Positions 30,531 through 40,055 of a stretch of 64,000 bases of DNA are shown here, one piece after another (position 1 is the stretch's first letter; every line of letters begins with the position of its first letter). The stretch spans positions 1 to 64,000 of IMG/VR virus record IMGVR_UViG_3300009159_000053, one strand, 5' to 3'. The translations under genes were made by a program, and so were the position numbers. Under the pieces are notes generated by a model, which did not search any database, was not told the origin of the DNA, and saw nothing but the letters and a program-made list of their open reading frames with translations. This stretch comes from a virus.

Positions 30531-30679
30531 TTTTGTTTTAACTCCTTTGCAATGGCACGACGCAATCTTCGTCCAGTTAATGTTGAAACTTGAACACGAG
30601 ATGATTTTCCATGTCCAACAAGTGAAACTTTCCTTATTTTAGGAAGGTCTTTATTTAAAGAGTTTTTAGTAACAATCAT
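30527..30679 (-). CDS. Basic microprotein (50 aa)
   Basis: ATG 30679 with GGAGAGG upstream. It overlaps the polymerase stop and the next start (ATGA at both ends). Very basic (MIVTKNSLNKDLPKIRK; TGRRLRRAIAKELKQK), so DNA or RNA binding is likely. Gene packing and the ribosome-binding site support it. Confidence 0.6.
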   Translation of the reverse strand: MIVTKNSLNKDLPKIRKVSLVGHGKSSRVQVSTLTGRRLRRAIAKELKQK

Positions 30680-32676
30680 TTTGCCTCTCCCCATTTGTCT
30701 ACTATTTTTACATCGGCAATTAGTGGAACAATAATTGCTGGGATGTGTACGCCTTCCATTGATTCTCTAACTGCTTCGGCAACCGATTCTGCTAGATCTT
30801 CACGAGCAACTGTAACAAGTTCATCATGCACAGTCAAAATTACATTGGCATCAGGTTCTGTTACTAAACAAGAGTGGGCTCTAATAATTGCTAACTTCAT
30901 TAAATCTGCTGCAGATCCTTGAATTACTGTGTTAAATGCTTGTCTTTCAGCCCTTGCTCTTAAACCTATCTCTTTACTTTTTAAATCTGGCAAGTATCTT
31001 CTGCGTCCATATACAGTGGGAACATATGGGACTGGACTTTTTGCCAAGGCTTGTCTAATAATTTTGGCTTTATATTTTGATATATCGTGAAACTTTTCTG
31101 TAAATCTATTTAATAAATTTTTTGCATCAGTAACTGTACAGCCAATACTTGCTGCAATTTTTTCTGGGCCAACACCGTAAGCAATAGAAAGAACAAGAAC
31201 CTTTCCCGCTTTACGATCTACTCCCATTGTATTGCCAATTGTTGTGTAGATATCTTCTCCATCTAAATAGTTTTTTACCATAATTGGATCTTTAGAAAAA
31301 GAAGCAATGATTCTAGGTTCAATCTGAGAGTAATCAGCAACTATTAATTTATATCCAGGAGGTGCAACAAATAGGTTTCTAATTAACTTTCCATACTCTC
31401 CTGCACTAGGTATGTTTTGTAAATTTGGATCGCTGCTGGAGAATCTGCCAGTTTCTGCTCCGTGGGCTTTAAAGTTGGTATGAACTCTGCCATTAATTAA
31501 CAAACTTTTTTTATCAAAAACTTTTTCTTTACCCATTGTAGTTCTTGTAACTTCTCCACCTAAATATGGCATAACGTAAGTTGTCATTAATTTATTTAAA
31601 TCTTGATACTCAAGAATTGCATCGACTAACTCATCTTTAGACCTATAAAATTCAAGAGCATCTGATGAAACAGAGTAATGATAGATAGTTAAGTTACTTG
31701 CATCAGTTGCTGCAACGGCTTGTCCTCTTGCAGTAAGGGCTACCCGTACACGTAAATTTGGTTTAATGCCACGACCTTCTGGTTTGGAAGAGAACAACAA
31801 TTCTTGTTTTTCTTTTACCGAATTCATAGCAAAAGGTTTTCCAGTTAATTTCCAAGCCTTAGCCTTTGCTAAATCAATGTCTTTTTCAAGACTTGCTTTT
31901 AAAGAAGTAAGTTCTTTTACATCAATTGTTGCACCAGTTAATTCCATATCACATAATGCTGGAATTAATCCCATTTCTAAATCCCATACATCTTTTAATC
32001 CGTTTTGTAATTTTGGAGAAAAAGTTTTATATAAATTCCAAGTTACTTCTGCATCTATGCCTGCATATTTAGCCACGACAGAAAAAGCGTGAGCCTCAAC
32101 TTCTGCACCTACGCCTTTTTCTACTTTTAAACTTAACTCTCTTTCAGCACAAGCAGCAAGATTTAAGGCTATTCTATTTCTATTGTCAATGATAAACGCT
32201 GCCATTAGAGTATCAAAAAATGGTTTTGAGGGAACAACACCACGATAATATTTAGCAATTGATTTTAAATCAAATTTAATGTTATGTCCTATTTTTAGTT
32301 TGTCACTAAAAAACAATGGTTTTAATGCTTGAAACACTTCACCAGGTAGTAACTGTTCTGGTGGTAAATCAAATACTGGTTTCCATTTTGCTTGGTTTTT
32401 AGAATAGTCGGCATCTGTTAAAGGTTTACCAGCAACTGCCTTGCGTTGACCACTTAACAAAATTTCTTTATCCCAACTTAAAAATTCCCCATTAGGATGA
32501 CCCATGGGAATTACATCTGTTCTTCCTTCTGTTGCTAAAGAAATCCACAATACGTCGTTTACCACAGGTTGAATTCTGTTTTCTCCAACTGTTTCTACAT
32601 CAAATGCAAATGCATTTACTGATGAGTAATACTCGACCAGATCTCTTAGTTGTTCTTTAGTTGTAATAATGTTCAT
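30676..32676 (-). CDS. polA: DNA polymerase I (family A) with 3'-5' exonuclease
   Basis: 666 residues. The 3'-5' exonuclease domain has FDVETVG (about 20-26), IGHNIKFDLKSI and AGIDAEVTW. The polymerase domain has motif A VADYSQIEPR (about 445), motif B RKAGKVLVLSIAYG (about 490) and motif C LTVHDELV (about 625). There is no 5'-3' exonuclease domain. It is the only DNA polymerase seen and should replicate the phage genome with DnaB and primase. GAGGG precedes the ATG. Confidence 0.93.
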   Translation of the reverse strand: MNIITTKEQLRDLVEYYSSVNAFAFDVETVGENRIQPVVNDVLWISLATEGRTDVIPMGHPNGEFLSWDKEILLSGQRKAVAGKPLTDADYSKNQAKWKPVFDLPPEQLLPGEVFQALKPLFFSDKLKIGHNIKFDLKSIAKYYRGVVPSKPFFDTLMAAFIIDNRNRIALNLAACAERELSLKVEKGVGAEVEAHAFSVVAKYAGIDAEVTWNLYKTFSPKLQNGLKDVWDLEMGLIPALCDMELTGATIDVKELTSLKASLEKDIDLAKAKAWKLTGKPFAMNSVKEKQELLFSSKPEGRGIKPNLRVRVALTARGQAVAATDASNLTIYHYSVSSDALEFYRSKDELVDAILEYQDLNKLMTTYVMPYLGGEVTRTTMGKEKVFDKKSLLINGRVHTNFKAHGAETGRFSSSDPNLQNIPSAGEYGKLIRNLFVAPPGYKLIVADYSQIEPRIIASFSKDPIMVKNYLDGEDIYTTIGNTMGVDRKAGKVLVLSIAYGVGPEKIAASIGCTVTDAKNLLNRFTEKFHDISKYKAKIIRQALAKSPVPYVPTVYGRRRYLPDLKSKEIGLRARAERQAFNTVIQGSAADLMKLAIIRAHSCLVTEPDANVILTVHDELVTVAREDLAESVAEAVRESMEGVHIPAIIVPLIADVKIVDKWGEAK

Positions 32677-32700
32677 TATTTTCCCTCACTAATAAGTTAA

Positions 32701-32740
32701 GTGGTGGAGCCTGAAAACGGAAATAAACAGGCTCCGCCAC
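32701..32740. terminator. Strong 13-bp hairpin between SSB-like and polymerase genes
   Basis: GTGGTGGAGCCTG (32701-32713) pairs with CAGGCTCCGCCAC (32728-32740) with one G-U (plus strand) or one C-A mismatch (minus strand). On the coding (minus) strand no long T run follows. It may be a partial terminator or processing site that sets polymerase levels. Confidence 0.4.
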
Positions 32741-32753
32741 ATTGGAATCTTGG

Positions 32754-33413
32754 TTAAACCAAGGAACGAGCAATCTTAAGCATTTCGGAGCGAGGGGTCT
32801 CTCGAATTACTTCGGCTGTATACGGAACAGCCCGTGCTACTAGTTCTTGAACCTCATCGAGGTTCAACTTCCATTCCTCCGCTAGGTCACGACCACGAAC
32901 AAACTCCATAGTGTAGTTTGTTGTAGGCCCTGTACCCATCCGAGAAATTTCCCAGAACTCTTTTGACAGAGGTCCTTTGCGCTCATCTTCATGAGACTTT
33001 TTAATTAGTCTTGCAAGTGTTGGAGGTGCTGTAAGAATCTGCACACCCTGTGCTTCGCCAGTTAGTACAAGCACATTAAATGCAAAACGTGAACGTGGTT
33101 TACTTCCAAGGATGTCAGTAAACGGATCATTTTCTGCTAAAGCAACAAAAGATTTTTTGCCTGTTGGCCGTTCAATCCAATGCTGCTCGTAGACACGGAA
33201 GGGTCCATCCTCTAAGAATTTAATTAATTGTGGTTGTTCAGAAAAACGAAACTCTGTTGGAAACTCTGAGGAATTCTCAGTTAAGAGAGCCTCTGCTGCT
33301 TCCCAACCTTGTTGAACTGTAGTACCAATCTTTGGTTCTGCAGTTTCGCTGTCTTCATCTAAATAATTTGCAGGATTTTCTGCAACATCATTTGTTGGTT
33401 TGGTTATTGGCAT
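32754..33413 (-). CDS. Putative single-stranded DNA-binding protein
   Basis: ATG 33413 is chosen over an upstream TTG (33464). 219 residues. A disordered acidic N-terminus (1-35) precedes a beta-rich core: RVYEQHWIERPTGKKSFV, RSRFAFNVLVLTG, then EISRMGTGPTTNYTMEFV. That last element is typical of phage OB-fold SSBs. A helical tail follows. Its place just before the polymerase in transcription supports the call. It lacks the zinc finger of T4 gp32. Confidence 0.5.
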   Translation of the reverse strand: MPITKPTNDVAENPANYLDEDSETAEPKIGTTVQQGWEAAEALLTENSSEFPTEFRFSEQPQLIKFLEDGPFRVYEQHWIERPTGKKSFVALAENDPFTDILGSKPRSRFAFNVLVLTGEAQGVQILTAPPTLARLIKKSHEDERKGPLSKEFWEISRMGTGPTTNYTMEFVRGRDLAEEWKLNLDEVQELVARAVPYTAEVIRETPRSEMLKIARSLV

Positions 33414-33473
33414 TTGTTTCTTCTTTCGGTAATGAGGCACGGAGGATGTTGTATCACTGTACAAACTTAATCA

Positions 33474-33950
33474 CTACTGGCTCTCTAGGTTTGTGATTTC
33501 CTTCCAACGACTTATTAAAGCCTCTGTTAGGTCATCTTGGTTAGACCACTCTACACGAGCAGACCCTAGTAATCCACGTTTTGAAAACTCTTCAATAGCG
33601 GACTCAATTAATGGTCTGGTGTACACCCTATTTCCTCCAATTTTTTCTCCCTTTAGAGTTTTAGACCGAAGTCTATAAGGTGCTCTAGGTATGTAGCCTT
33701 TTCTTTCCCATAAGCGAACAGTAACAATTGTTTTTTCTAACGCTAGTGCTAATGCACTAATAGTAAAAACCTCTGTTTCTTTTCCACTTAATGTTTTAAT
33801 GATCGGATTTGCATCCCAACCATTACTCTCCCCGTTTTTACGGCGAGAAACTTTTGGATCTTCTTCACGGCGTTTTCTTTTAGAACCTGGAATGTATTCT
33901 AAATCAGCAAACGCTTCTAAAATTTCATCGTCTCCACGTAATCCAGCCAT
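33474..33950 (-). CDS. MerR-like winged-HTH protein
   Basis: 158 residues. The central part, about 58-125, has the MerR order: FTISALALALEKTIVTVRLW, then ERKGYIPRAPYR, and later GNRVYTRPLIESAI. The N-terminus is highly basic. It may regulate the replication operon or bind the origin. It lies between SSB-like and unknown genes with 2- to 9-nt gaps. Confidence 0.65.
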   Translation of the reverse strand: MAGLRGDDEILEAFADLEYIPGSKRKRREEDPKVSRRKNGESNGWDANPIIKTLSGKETEVFTISALALALEKTIVTVRLWERKGYIPRAPYRLRSKTLKGEKIGGNRVYTRPLIESAIEEFSKRGLLGSARVEWSNQDDLTEALISRWKEITNLESQ

Positions 33951-33952
33951 AA

Positions 33953-34393
33953 TTATCTCTTATTTAAAATTAAAGCCCATACAATTTTTTGTGGATACAT
34001 TAAGTCAACCTCTTCTTCAGTTAACTTTCCCTCATACAATGCGGCCATTAAAGCATCCTCATCAATAATCTGAATAGTTTTATACAACTCAGTTTCAAGA
34101 CCTTTAGACACAATTAAATTATCAGCCATTTGTGGATCAATTTTACGAGACACTCTTCTTTGTTTTTGTAACATGGTTACGCCGTCTATTTCATTTGGAA
34201 GTTCTACAAAAATATTTCCATTGCCATCGACTTCACCCTTGGTGTCTACAACTTCAAATATTTTTTCTTTGAGCAGTTTTAATTCTGACTCAAAATACTC
34301 AACTTGTTTTTTAAAAAATATATATTGTTTAGCCTGTGCTTCAAGGTCATCTATTGCAGCCACTCTAGGTTCTTCTTTTTTTATTCTTGCCAT
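33953..34393 (-). CDS. Hypothetical helical protein (146 aa)
   Basis: A long N-terminal coiled coil (about 14-50, with FFKKQVEYFESELKLLKEK) is followed by a small beta segment (GNIFVELPNEIDG) and a helical end. The layout recalls small phage nuclease-inhibitor or recombination accessory proteins, without a clear match. Conserved position beside the SNF2 helicase. Confidence 0.55.
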   Translation of the reverse strand: MARIKKEEPRVAAIDDLEAQAKQYIFFKKQVEYFESELKLLKEKIFEVVDTKGEVDGNGNIFVELPNEIDGVTMLQKQRRVSRKIDPQMADNLIVSKGLETELYKTIQIIDEDALMAALYEGKLTEEEVDLMYPQKIVWALILNKR

Positions 34394-34403
34394 GTTAACC
34401 CCC

Positions 34404-35975
34404 TCAAGGTCTCTGTTGTTGTAGGAAACTTATCAGACTTCCCACGGTTAGGTCAATTCCTCCTTTAGAATTGATTCCCGTTCCATCCATTACTGCGTCT
34501 GCTACTGCATTTTTTTGTTGAAGCATTTCAAATTGTCGTTCTTCAATAGAGTCCTTTACAATAATATCTTGAATAATTATGCTTGGCCATCTACTTGATG
34601 CTCGTTTAATTCGTCCATTTCTTTGTACGGCTAAACCCGCAGACCAAGGCAGATCATAGTTTATTAACAAATTTGCAATAGGTAAATCTACACCGTAGCC
34701 ACCTGCATCTGATGAAATAAACACACGACAATCTGGGTCTGTAAGAAACTTTTCTTTACTTGCTTCTTTCTCTTTTGCATTCATACTTCCCGTATATATA
34801 GTCCCACCAGTAACTTCTTTAATTCTAGAAAGCATGCCGACCCAAGATGTAAAGATAACTACTTTTGCTTCTGGATCAGTCTCTAAATGATCAGCCACAT
34901 AACTTTTTAATACATCTAATTTTGGTTGTTTAGTTATGTTTTCTAACAACGAACGTTCTTTTAAACTGTATGCATAGGCACTGCCTTCGCCTTCTTGTTT
35001 TAAAAATTTTTCAGAACTATCGATCAATAAACTGGGATGATCACAAAGCATTCTTAAAGAAGTAATCTTAGACATAATAGAACCCCGCATCATGTCTGCT
35101 GGACCACCTGGCTTACTATCGTGTCCGTAGTGTGCTAGTAAAGAAAAGTTTGCTCCAAGTAATTGTTGTGCTTCATATAATTCTTGACTCAATTCATTAG
35201 CAATTAAGTTGTATAACTCAGAGGTTTTTGTGTCAAAAGAAATTTGAATTGGATCTAGATGAATTGTGTCGGGAAGATAGGGAGCGACGTCTGGATCTGT
35301 TTGTACTTTTCGGACCGACGCTTCTTTCATTTTTGCGTGAAATATATTTAAGTTTCTATACCGTTGAACACCACCAAAGTGATTTCTTACAATAAAAGTT
35401 TGATCAAACAAATCAAATCTTCCAAGTAATTTTGAATCTACAAATTGCATAATGCTATACACCTCTTCTGGTTTACCATTTTCTATTGGGGTGCCCGTAA
35501 GAGCAAATCTAATAGGTACATTTGCAGATAACTTTTTTACAGCCTTTGAACGTTTAGATCTAAAACCTTTAATGGCTGTGGCTTCATCGCACACAACCGC
35601 TCCCCAGTCTTCGTCTTTAATAGAGTCCCAATCATTAACAACTGTTTCATAATTACAAATAATATAATCTGCAGATCGTACTCCACTAAGTTCTCTATCC
35701 CAACGAATTAACCGAGTACTTTTTGAACCGTCTATAACTACGGTTCTTGCGTCAGAAAACTTTTGAATTTCTTTTTCCCATTGATATTTTAAACTAGATA
35801 AAGCAATTATTAAAATAGGTTTAGTTAACTCTCCGTTCTCTTTTAATTTTTCAAGTGCTGCAATAGTCATACAGGTTTTTCCAAGACCCATCTCATATGC
35901 AACAAGCATTCGTTTACGATTAACCATTTTGTCTACTGCTTCGGGTTGATATGGTTTTAAAATTCCTTTAAACAT
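34404..35975 (-). CDS. SNF2-family DNA helicase/translocase
   Basis: 523 residues. Motif I is YEMGLGKT (about 27-34), motif II is CDEATAIK (near 130), LTGTPIEN is motif III, and the C-terminal RecA-like lobe has VIFTSWVGM, the SDAGGYGVDLP loop and the arginine finger motif QRNGRIKR. It uses ATP to move along duplex DNA; phage members help replication fork remodelling or recombination. Overlaps the small zinc-ribbon gene by eight bases. Confidence 0.88.
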   Translation of the reverse strand: MFKGILKPYQPEAVDKMVNRKRMLVAYEMGLGKTCMTIAALEKLKENGELTKPILIIALSSLKYQWEKEIQKFSDARTVVIDGSKSTRLIRWDRELSGVRSADYIICNYETVVNDWDSIKDEDWGAVVCDEATAIKGFRSKRSKAVKKLSANVPIRFALTGTPIENGKPEEVYSIMQFVDSKLLGRFDLFDQTFIVRNHFGGVQRYRNLNIFHAKMKEASVRKVQTDPDVAPYLPDTIHLDPIQISFDTKTSELYNLIANELSQELYEAQQLLGANFSLLAHYGHDSKPGGPADMMRGSIMSKITSLRMLCDHPSLLIDSSEKFLKQEGEGSAYAYSLKERSLLENITKQPKLDVLKSYVADHLETDPEAKVVIFTSWVGMLSRIKEVTGGTIYTGSMNAKEKEASKEKFLTDPDCRVFISSDAGGYGVDLPIANLLINYDLPWSAGLAVQRNGRIKRASSRWPSIIIQDIIVKDSIEERQFEMLQQKNAVADAVMDGTGINSKGGIDLTVGSLISFLQQQRP

Positions 35976-36138
35976 TATCTATTGGCGTTGGAGCAGTTGC
36001 TAAACTGCCACACAAGGCGCACTCCATATCTAACATATATAAAGATACTTCTCCATCTTCAAACATTGCTTTTACATTCCACAAAGTAGAGCCGCAAATA
36101 CATACGTGTAAGGGTTGATCTTTATCTCTTAAGTCCAT
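35968..36138 (-). CDS. Zinc-ribbon microprotein (56 aa)
   Basis: CIC (13-15) and CALC (40-43) give four metal ligands. The start overlaps the primase stop (TAATG) and its stop lies inside the SNF2 start. Such a ribbon between primase and helicase may bind one of them. Confidence 0.55.
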   Translation of the reverse strand: MDLRDKDQPLHVCICGSTLWNVKAMFEDGEVSLYMLDMECALCGSLATAPTPIDNV

Positions 36139-37070
36139 TATAGGTAAGCGGCTTTTCCATGCAACATGTGTTTTGCAGTTTCTAGTCCAGTCAATATTTC
36201 TGACGGAGTCATATCTCCCACATCTTTTACATCAACACCCGTGTAATTAAAAAACAATAAATCAAAACCATATTTACGAGCATAATCTCGTATTTGTTCA
36301 CAGGCTTTTTTTCCAGCAGGATCATTATCAAATGCGGCTATCACTCTTTTTGCTCTACGAATTATTTTTGCTTGCTCTTCACTCATCATTGCGCCATAAA
36401 TTGATACGGATCCACAAATTCCGACAGAATCTAACCTCACCACATCTAAGGGAGATTCAACCACTATTAATTGTTCCTCGTTTAAATGTTGAACTCCAAA
36501 AACAGTTTTAGATTTTTTAACTCCAGCAGGTTGATTTTTAAAAAATCTCCCTCTAGCGCCTTTTTCTTGCCAACCTAATAATGAAAAGGTTTCGGGATCA
36601 CGAATAGGTAATATCCAGGCTTCATTTGTTTTGTCCCATAAAACTTCATATTTATTTACGGCCTCTCGTGTTAAAAATCTTTTCTTTAGTTCTATGTCGG
36701 GCGGCTCTCCGTATACCGCTAATCTAGCCTCAGACATTGGTATGGTTTCTTCAGCAACAACGTACTGTGGTAACTCTTTAATTCTTTTCATTAAAGAATC
36801 AATAGGAACTTCTGCGGTATCGTCAATGTAGTCTCGTGCATCATGATAATCAATACCTTTTATATCTGAAATTAAAGTATAAATATTTCCTTTATAACCA
36901 CAAGAAAAACAAATGTGAGCGCCTGTTTCAGAATTTATCCACCAAGAAGGCCTGTGATCATCTTTACCTGTTCTTTGTTTATGCATTGGGCATAAACCAT
37001 TAACTTCAGAACCTCTTTGTGCGTGAAGAGGTACCTCTAAAAATAAAAGAATTTTTTCTACATCAATCAC
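36138..37070 (-). CDS. DNA primase (CHC2 zinc finger plus TOPRIM)
   Basis: GTG 37070 overlaps the DnaB stop (GTGTGA); TTG 37082 is an alternative. About 310 residues. The zinc finger has CPMH (about 27-30) and CFSC (about 54-57). The TOPRIM part has VVESPLDVVRL and AFDNDPAGKKA. It makes RNA primers for DNA synthesis together with the helicase encoded just upstream. It is shorter than cellular DnaG and lacks a clear helicase-binding tail, as in phage primases. Confidence 0.88.
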   Translation of the reverse strand: MIDVEKILLFLEVPLHAQRGSEVNGLCPMHKQRTGKDDHRPSWWINSETGAHICFSCGYKGNIYTLISDIKGIDYHDARDYIDDTAEVPIDSLMKRIKELPQYVVAEETIPMSEARLAVYGEPPDIELKKRFLTREAVNKYEVLWDKTNEAWILPIRDPETFSLLGWQEKGARGRFFKNQPAGVKKSKTVFGVQHLNEEQLIVVESPLDVVRLDSVGICGSVSIYGAMMSEEQAKIIRRAKRVIAAFDNDPAGKKACEQIRDYARKYGFDLLFFNYTGVDVKDVGDMTPSEILTGLETAKHMLHGKAAYL

Positions 37071-38317
37071 ACACGGCCCCAATCAGAACAAAATTTGCAT
37101 TTCATCATTTGTTCTTCGTCATGAAAGCAACCTGTTTCCCAACGCCAAGTTAAAGCAGTTTCACTAGGACCACAGTTACGGCTGGCAACAATTTTTAATA
37201 ATCTAATATCTTCATCTTCTTCAACTGGCTCTAATCCTAAAATAACATCAGAGTCTTGAAAGAAAGAAGATGAGTAACCAATTGAGTCGGCAGTAACCTT
37301 TCCAGCACGCATTTTCCATAACAAGGTTTGTGTTGTAATGATGATTGGTTTGTTTACTCTTTGGGCTAACCGTTTTAACGATCGAGTAACATTTGTTATT
37401 GCTTGTGGTGTATTCATTTCTCCACTTACTTCATCCAACATTAAATAAACACCGTCTACAAATACTATGTCTGGTTTTGTTTGCTCAATCTTTGCTGCTA
37501 AGGCTGAGACCGTAATTCCATTTACAGCATCAATTAAATGAAAAGATGGTTCGGTTTCCATTTTATTTAAAATATCTATATACCTATCTTCTTCTGCTGG
37601 TAATAGTTTTCCACGACGTAATCTGCCATGAGAAATATTTGCTCTCATTGCATCGTGTCTTTGTTGTTGTTCATGGTTGTTCATTTCAAAAGATTGAAAC
37701 ATTGGAATAAATCCCTGCATATGAACATTGACAGCCATCTTTAATGCAATCTGCGACTTACCAGTTTTTGGTGGAGCAATTATTGTTATTAATTGACCGC
37801 CTTGTAAACCTGCAGTTGCTTCGTCGATCTTTGAAAAACCAGTAGGAATACCTAAGAACTCTTCGTTCTGTAGGGCTTGATATTCTTTGTAACGTTGTTC
37901 TGTATTTTTAGTTAAATCTATTTCATGTGTGCCAAGAATGCCTTGTTCATTAACCTTGGTAATAGTTGCTTCCATCGCAAGAAGAGCGGCATCGTGATTA
38001 TTGTCCTGTAATTGTTCAACTGCAGTTTCAAGTCCCTGTCGAGTAAGTAATCTGCGACGAAAGTCAACCATGGTATCCAAGAGGTACTCAAGATTGTCTT
38101 GAACATCCAAAACTTTGTAATTGGGATAATGATCTTTGACTGTTACGGCAGTAGGAACTTCGCTGTACTCACCATAGTGTTTACGAACAAATGACCATGC
38201 TTTACGGTTGTCGTCATCTAAAAACCAAGACTCATTAACACCACGCTGTAGTGCTGGAACGATGTCTCGATCACGGATGACCTTACTGACTAAACGATGT
38301 TCGTTGTCAGATGCCAT
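37067..38317 (-). CDS. DnaB-like replicative helicase
   Basis: 416 residues. An N-terminal helical domain (1-120), a linker, and a RecA-like core with Walker A APPKTGKS (about 182-189), the Walker B strand IVFVDGVYLML and the arginine-rich VTRSLKRLAQRV helix. The last 15 residues contain CKFC, perhaps a metal contact. It unwinds the fork. A DnaC-like loader and an initiator lie 1.4-3 kb upstream in transcription, completing a lambda-like initiation set. Confidence 0.88.
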   Translation of the reverse strand: MASDNEHRLVSKVIRDRDIVPALQRGVNESWFLDDDNRKAWSFVRKHYGEYSEVPTAVTVKDHYPNYKVLDVQDNLEYLLDTMVDFRRRLLTRQGLETAVEQLQDNNHDAALLAMEATITKVNEQGILGTHEIDLTKNTEQRYKEYQALQNEEFLGIPTGFSKIDEATAGLQGGQLITIIAPPKTGKSQIALKMAVNVHMQGFIPMFQSFEMNNHEQQQRHDAMRANISHGRLRRGKLLPAEEDRYIDILNKMETEPSFHLIDAVNGITVSALAAKIEQTKPDIVFVDGVYLMLDEVSGEMNTPQAITNVTRSLKRLAQRVNKPIIITTQTLLWKMRAGKVTADSIGYSSSFFQDSDVILGLEPVEEDEDIRLLKIVASRNCGPSETALTWRWETGCFHDEEQMMKCKFCSDWGRV

Positions 38318-38330
38318 TTAGTGCCCCCTC

Positions 38331-38747
38331 TTACAAGTTATCTAGTTCTATTCCTGCTGATCCGTATCTTGCTACTCTCCATTGAACATCTACTACGCCA
38401 CGAAGATTAGCACGGTAAGGAAGTTTTCTAACTAACTCACCTGGGTCCTCGTAGAGGTTCCAATAGTTAAATGGATTGACTACTTCTCTTTCTAACTTTT
38501 CAAAGGCTTTTTCAAGTAACTCTTTGGTCCACCCTTGATCAGCATAACCTGCTAACTCTAAAGAGATACCATAATTGTTTGATAACAACCAGAGTTTGTT
38601 AGCACCCTGAAGATTTATTTCCCCTAACTTTAAGCCAACTTTTGTAACTAATAATTTCTTAGTAACTTCTTCTACTAAAGGAATTACTACATCTGTTACA
38701 CAAATGACTTGCGGAGAGGAGACGTTTGATATGTCTCCATTTTTCAT
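38331..38747 (-). CDS. Hypothetical protein (138 aa)
   Basis: Mixed alpha/beta, with two Trp-rich segments (NKLWLLSNNYG; NPFNYWNLYEDPGE). No cysteine cluster or known motif. It overlaps the SWIM gene by four bases and precedes dnaB by 13 nt, so it may take part in replication. Confidence 0.55.
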   Translation of the reverse strand: MKNGDISNVSSPQVICVTDVVIPLVEEVTKKLLVTKVGLKLGEINLQGANKLWLLSNNYGISLELAGYADQGWTKELLEKAFEKLEREVVNPFNYWNLYEDPGELVRKLPYRANLRGVVDVQWRVARYGSAGIELDNL

Positions 38748-39052
38748 AGTACCTCGACTTTAGCATACCTAACTACAAAATCACGAAATGCCTTTGGGTC
38801 AGAGTTGGCTTGTGAGGCTAACTCTTCTGGGATTTCTTCTGGCACAAGGATCGAATAATGTCCGTTGTTCATTCTCATTTTATTGTTAACAAAAGAGACG
38901 TGCTTACACTTTAAACTCTTTTTCCAAACAGGGCAACTACACCTGACTCTTTTTGTTCCAGTATCAACCTCAACCTCAAACACGCCCGCAGCCTGAGAAG
39001 AGATAAACAATTGAACTGTCCGCCAAGGACTATCCATGCTCATCCCTTTCAT
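38744..39052 (-). CDS. SWIM zinc-finger protein (102 aa)
   Basis: The SWIM signature CxC-x8-CxH is visible: CSCPVWKKSLKCKH at about 38-51, after a beta hairpin (VFEVEVDTGTKRV). SWIM domains bind DNA or proteins in recombination factors and transposases. It overlaps the DnaC-like gene by four bases. Confidence 0.7.
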   Translation of the reverse strand: MKGMSMDSPWRTVQLFISSQAAGVFEVEVDTGTKRVRCSCPVWKKSLKCKHVSFVNNKMRMNNGHYSILVPEEIPEELASQANSDPKAFRDFVVRYAKVEVL

Positions 39053-39771
39053 TGTGCTGCTCTTAAATCTGCACCGACTATTGGAACTCGAATAAAGGCT
39101 TCGTTAGCAAAACTTGCCATTGCTTCCTTATACTCTGCTTCCCAATTCTCTAATTTTACATTGGTTGTAATAATTGTTGGCAGAGCCTTGTCGTATCTAA
39201 GACGTAGTATCTCATCAAATGATGAGTCATCGTACTTAGAACCGTATTCTTTTCCTAAGTCATCGATTACAAGAATTCTTACATTTAACCAATCAAATTT
39301 AGATCTGCCATGAAAGCCATCTATCTCATAGACAGATTGCTTCTTATCCTCAAAGTCAGAATCAAAGGTTGCTTTCTTTCTAGATAAGAATTCAGGATAA
39401 GTCATGTAGTACACAGGCCTAGCGCCAAGACCAAAGTCAGATGCACTCATGCCCAATACTCTTGCAGCATCAGCATCAGTATCAGGAAGGCGGCGAACAA
39501 ACTCCATAGCAGCAACTACTGCGTGGGTCGTCTTACCAATTCCAGGTCCGCCATCAAATAGAAGACCAACTCCATTAACTCCGATATGGCCGATCTGCTT
39601 TATAACCTGACCGCTCACACAGTCATCTATCCACGTACTCACCTCGTCAGGAAAGGATCCCGCTCTGTCCACAAGGTCTTGTGGCTCAAGGCCGAGGAAG
39701 CGACGTGGGATATTTGAGTTACGAAGTAGCCAGTGCTTCTTTAAGGCTGAGAGTTGATTGATGTCATACAT
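39049..39771 (-). CDS. DnaC-like AAA+ helicase loader
   Basis: The start ATG 39771 (MYDINQL) is chosen because upstream ATGs lie in the preceding gene; 240 residues. Walker A is GGPGIGKT (74-81) and Walker B is ILVIDDLG (about 161-168). The sensor region is PTIITTNV and the arginine finger region FIRVPIVG. It loads the DnaB-like helicase onto the origin. The order initiator, loader, helicase, primase in transcription supports this. Confidence 0.82.
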   Translation of the reverse strand: MYDINQLSALKKHWLLRNSNIPRRFLGLEPQDLVDRAGSFPDEVSTWIDDCVSGQVIKQIGHIGVNGVGLLFDGGPGIGKTTHAVVAAMEFVRRLPDTDADAARVLGMSASDFGLGARPVYYMTYPEFLSRKKATFDSDFEDKKQSVYEIDGFHGRSKFDWLNVRILVIDDLGKEYGSKYDDSSFDEILRLRYDKALPTIITTNVKLENWEAEYKEAMASFANEAFIRVPIVGADLRAAQ

Positions 39772-39910
39772 CGTCGTCTTCAAACTCATACTCATACATA
39801 CCGCCATAGCGCATGCCTACATTTAGGATCCAGGAACCAATCATTATCATTACATCGCCAAAAAATCTAAGCGCTCTATTATTAGTTGGATAAATTAATC
39901 TGTTACTCAT
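39764..39910 (-). CDS. Hypothetical microprotein (48 aa)
   Basis: ATG 39910 overlaps the upstream stop by eight bases and its own stop overlaps the loader start. A hydrophobic middle (VMIMIGSWILNVG) and an acidic end (EYEFEDDDV). It may be a short membrane or loader-binding peptide. Supported by packing only. Confidence 0.45.
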   Translation of the reverse strand: MSNRLIYPTNNRALRFFGDVMIMIGSWILNVGMRYGGMYEYEFEDDDV

Positions 39911-40052
39911 CTGACCCTCTGTCTACTATGACCTTTTCCCAATCGGTATTACAAGAGTAACACTTAAAATCCATATTCATGCTACCTCGTTCAACTGCTA
40001 CGCCTTGTGTCTTGTCTTTACAAGAAGGGCAAAAGAAACTGAACTCGAGCAT
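39903..40052 (-). CDS. Zinc-ribbon microprotein (49 aa)
   Basis: CPSC (8-11) and CYSC (31-34), a compact zinc ribbon, then an acidic tail. Starts four bases after the previous stop. One of at least eight cysteine-knuckle microproteins in this window. Confidence 0.55.
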   Translation of the reverse strand: MLEFSFFCPSCKDKTQGVAVERGSMNMDFKCYSCNTDWEKVIVDRGSDE

Positions 40053-40055
40053 TAT

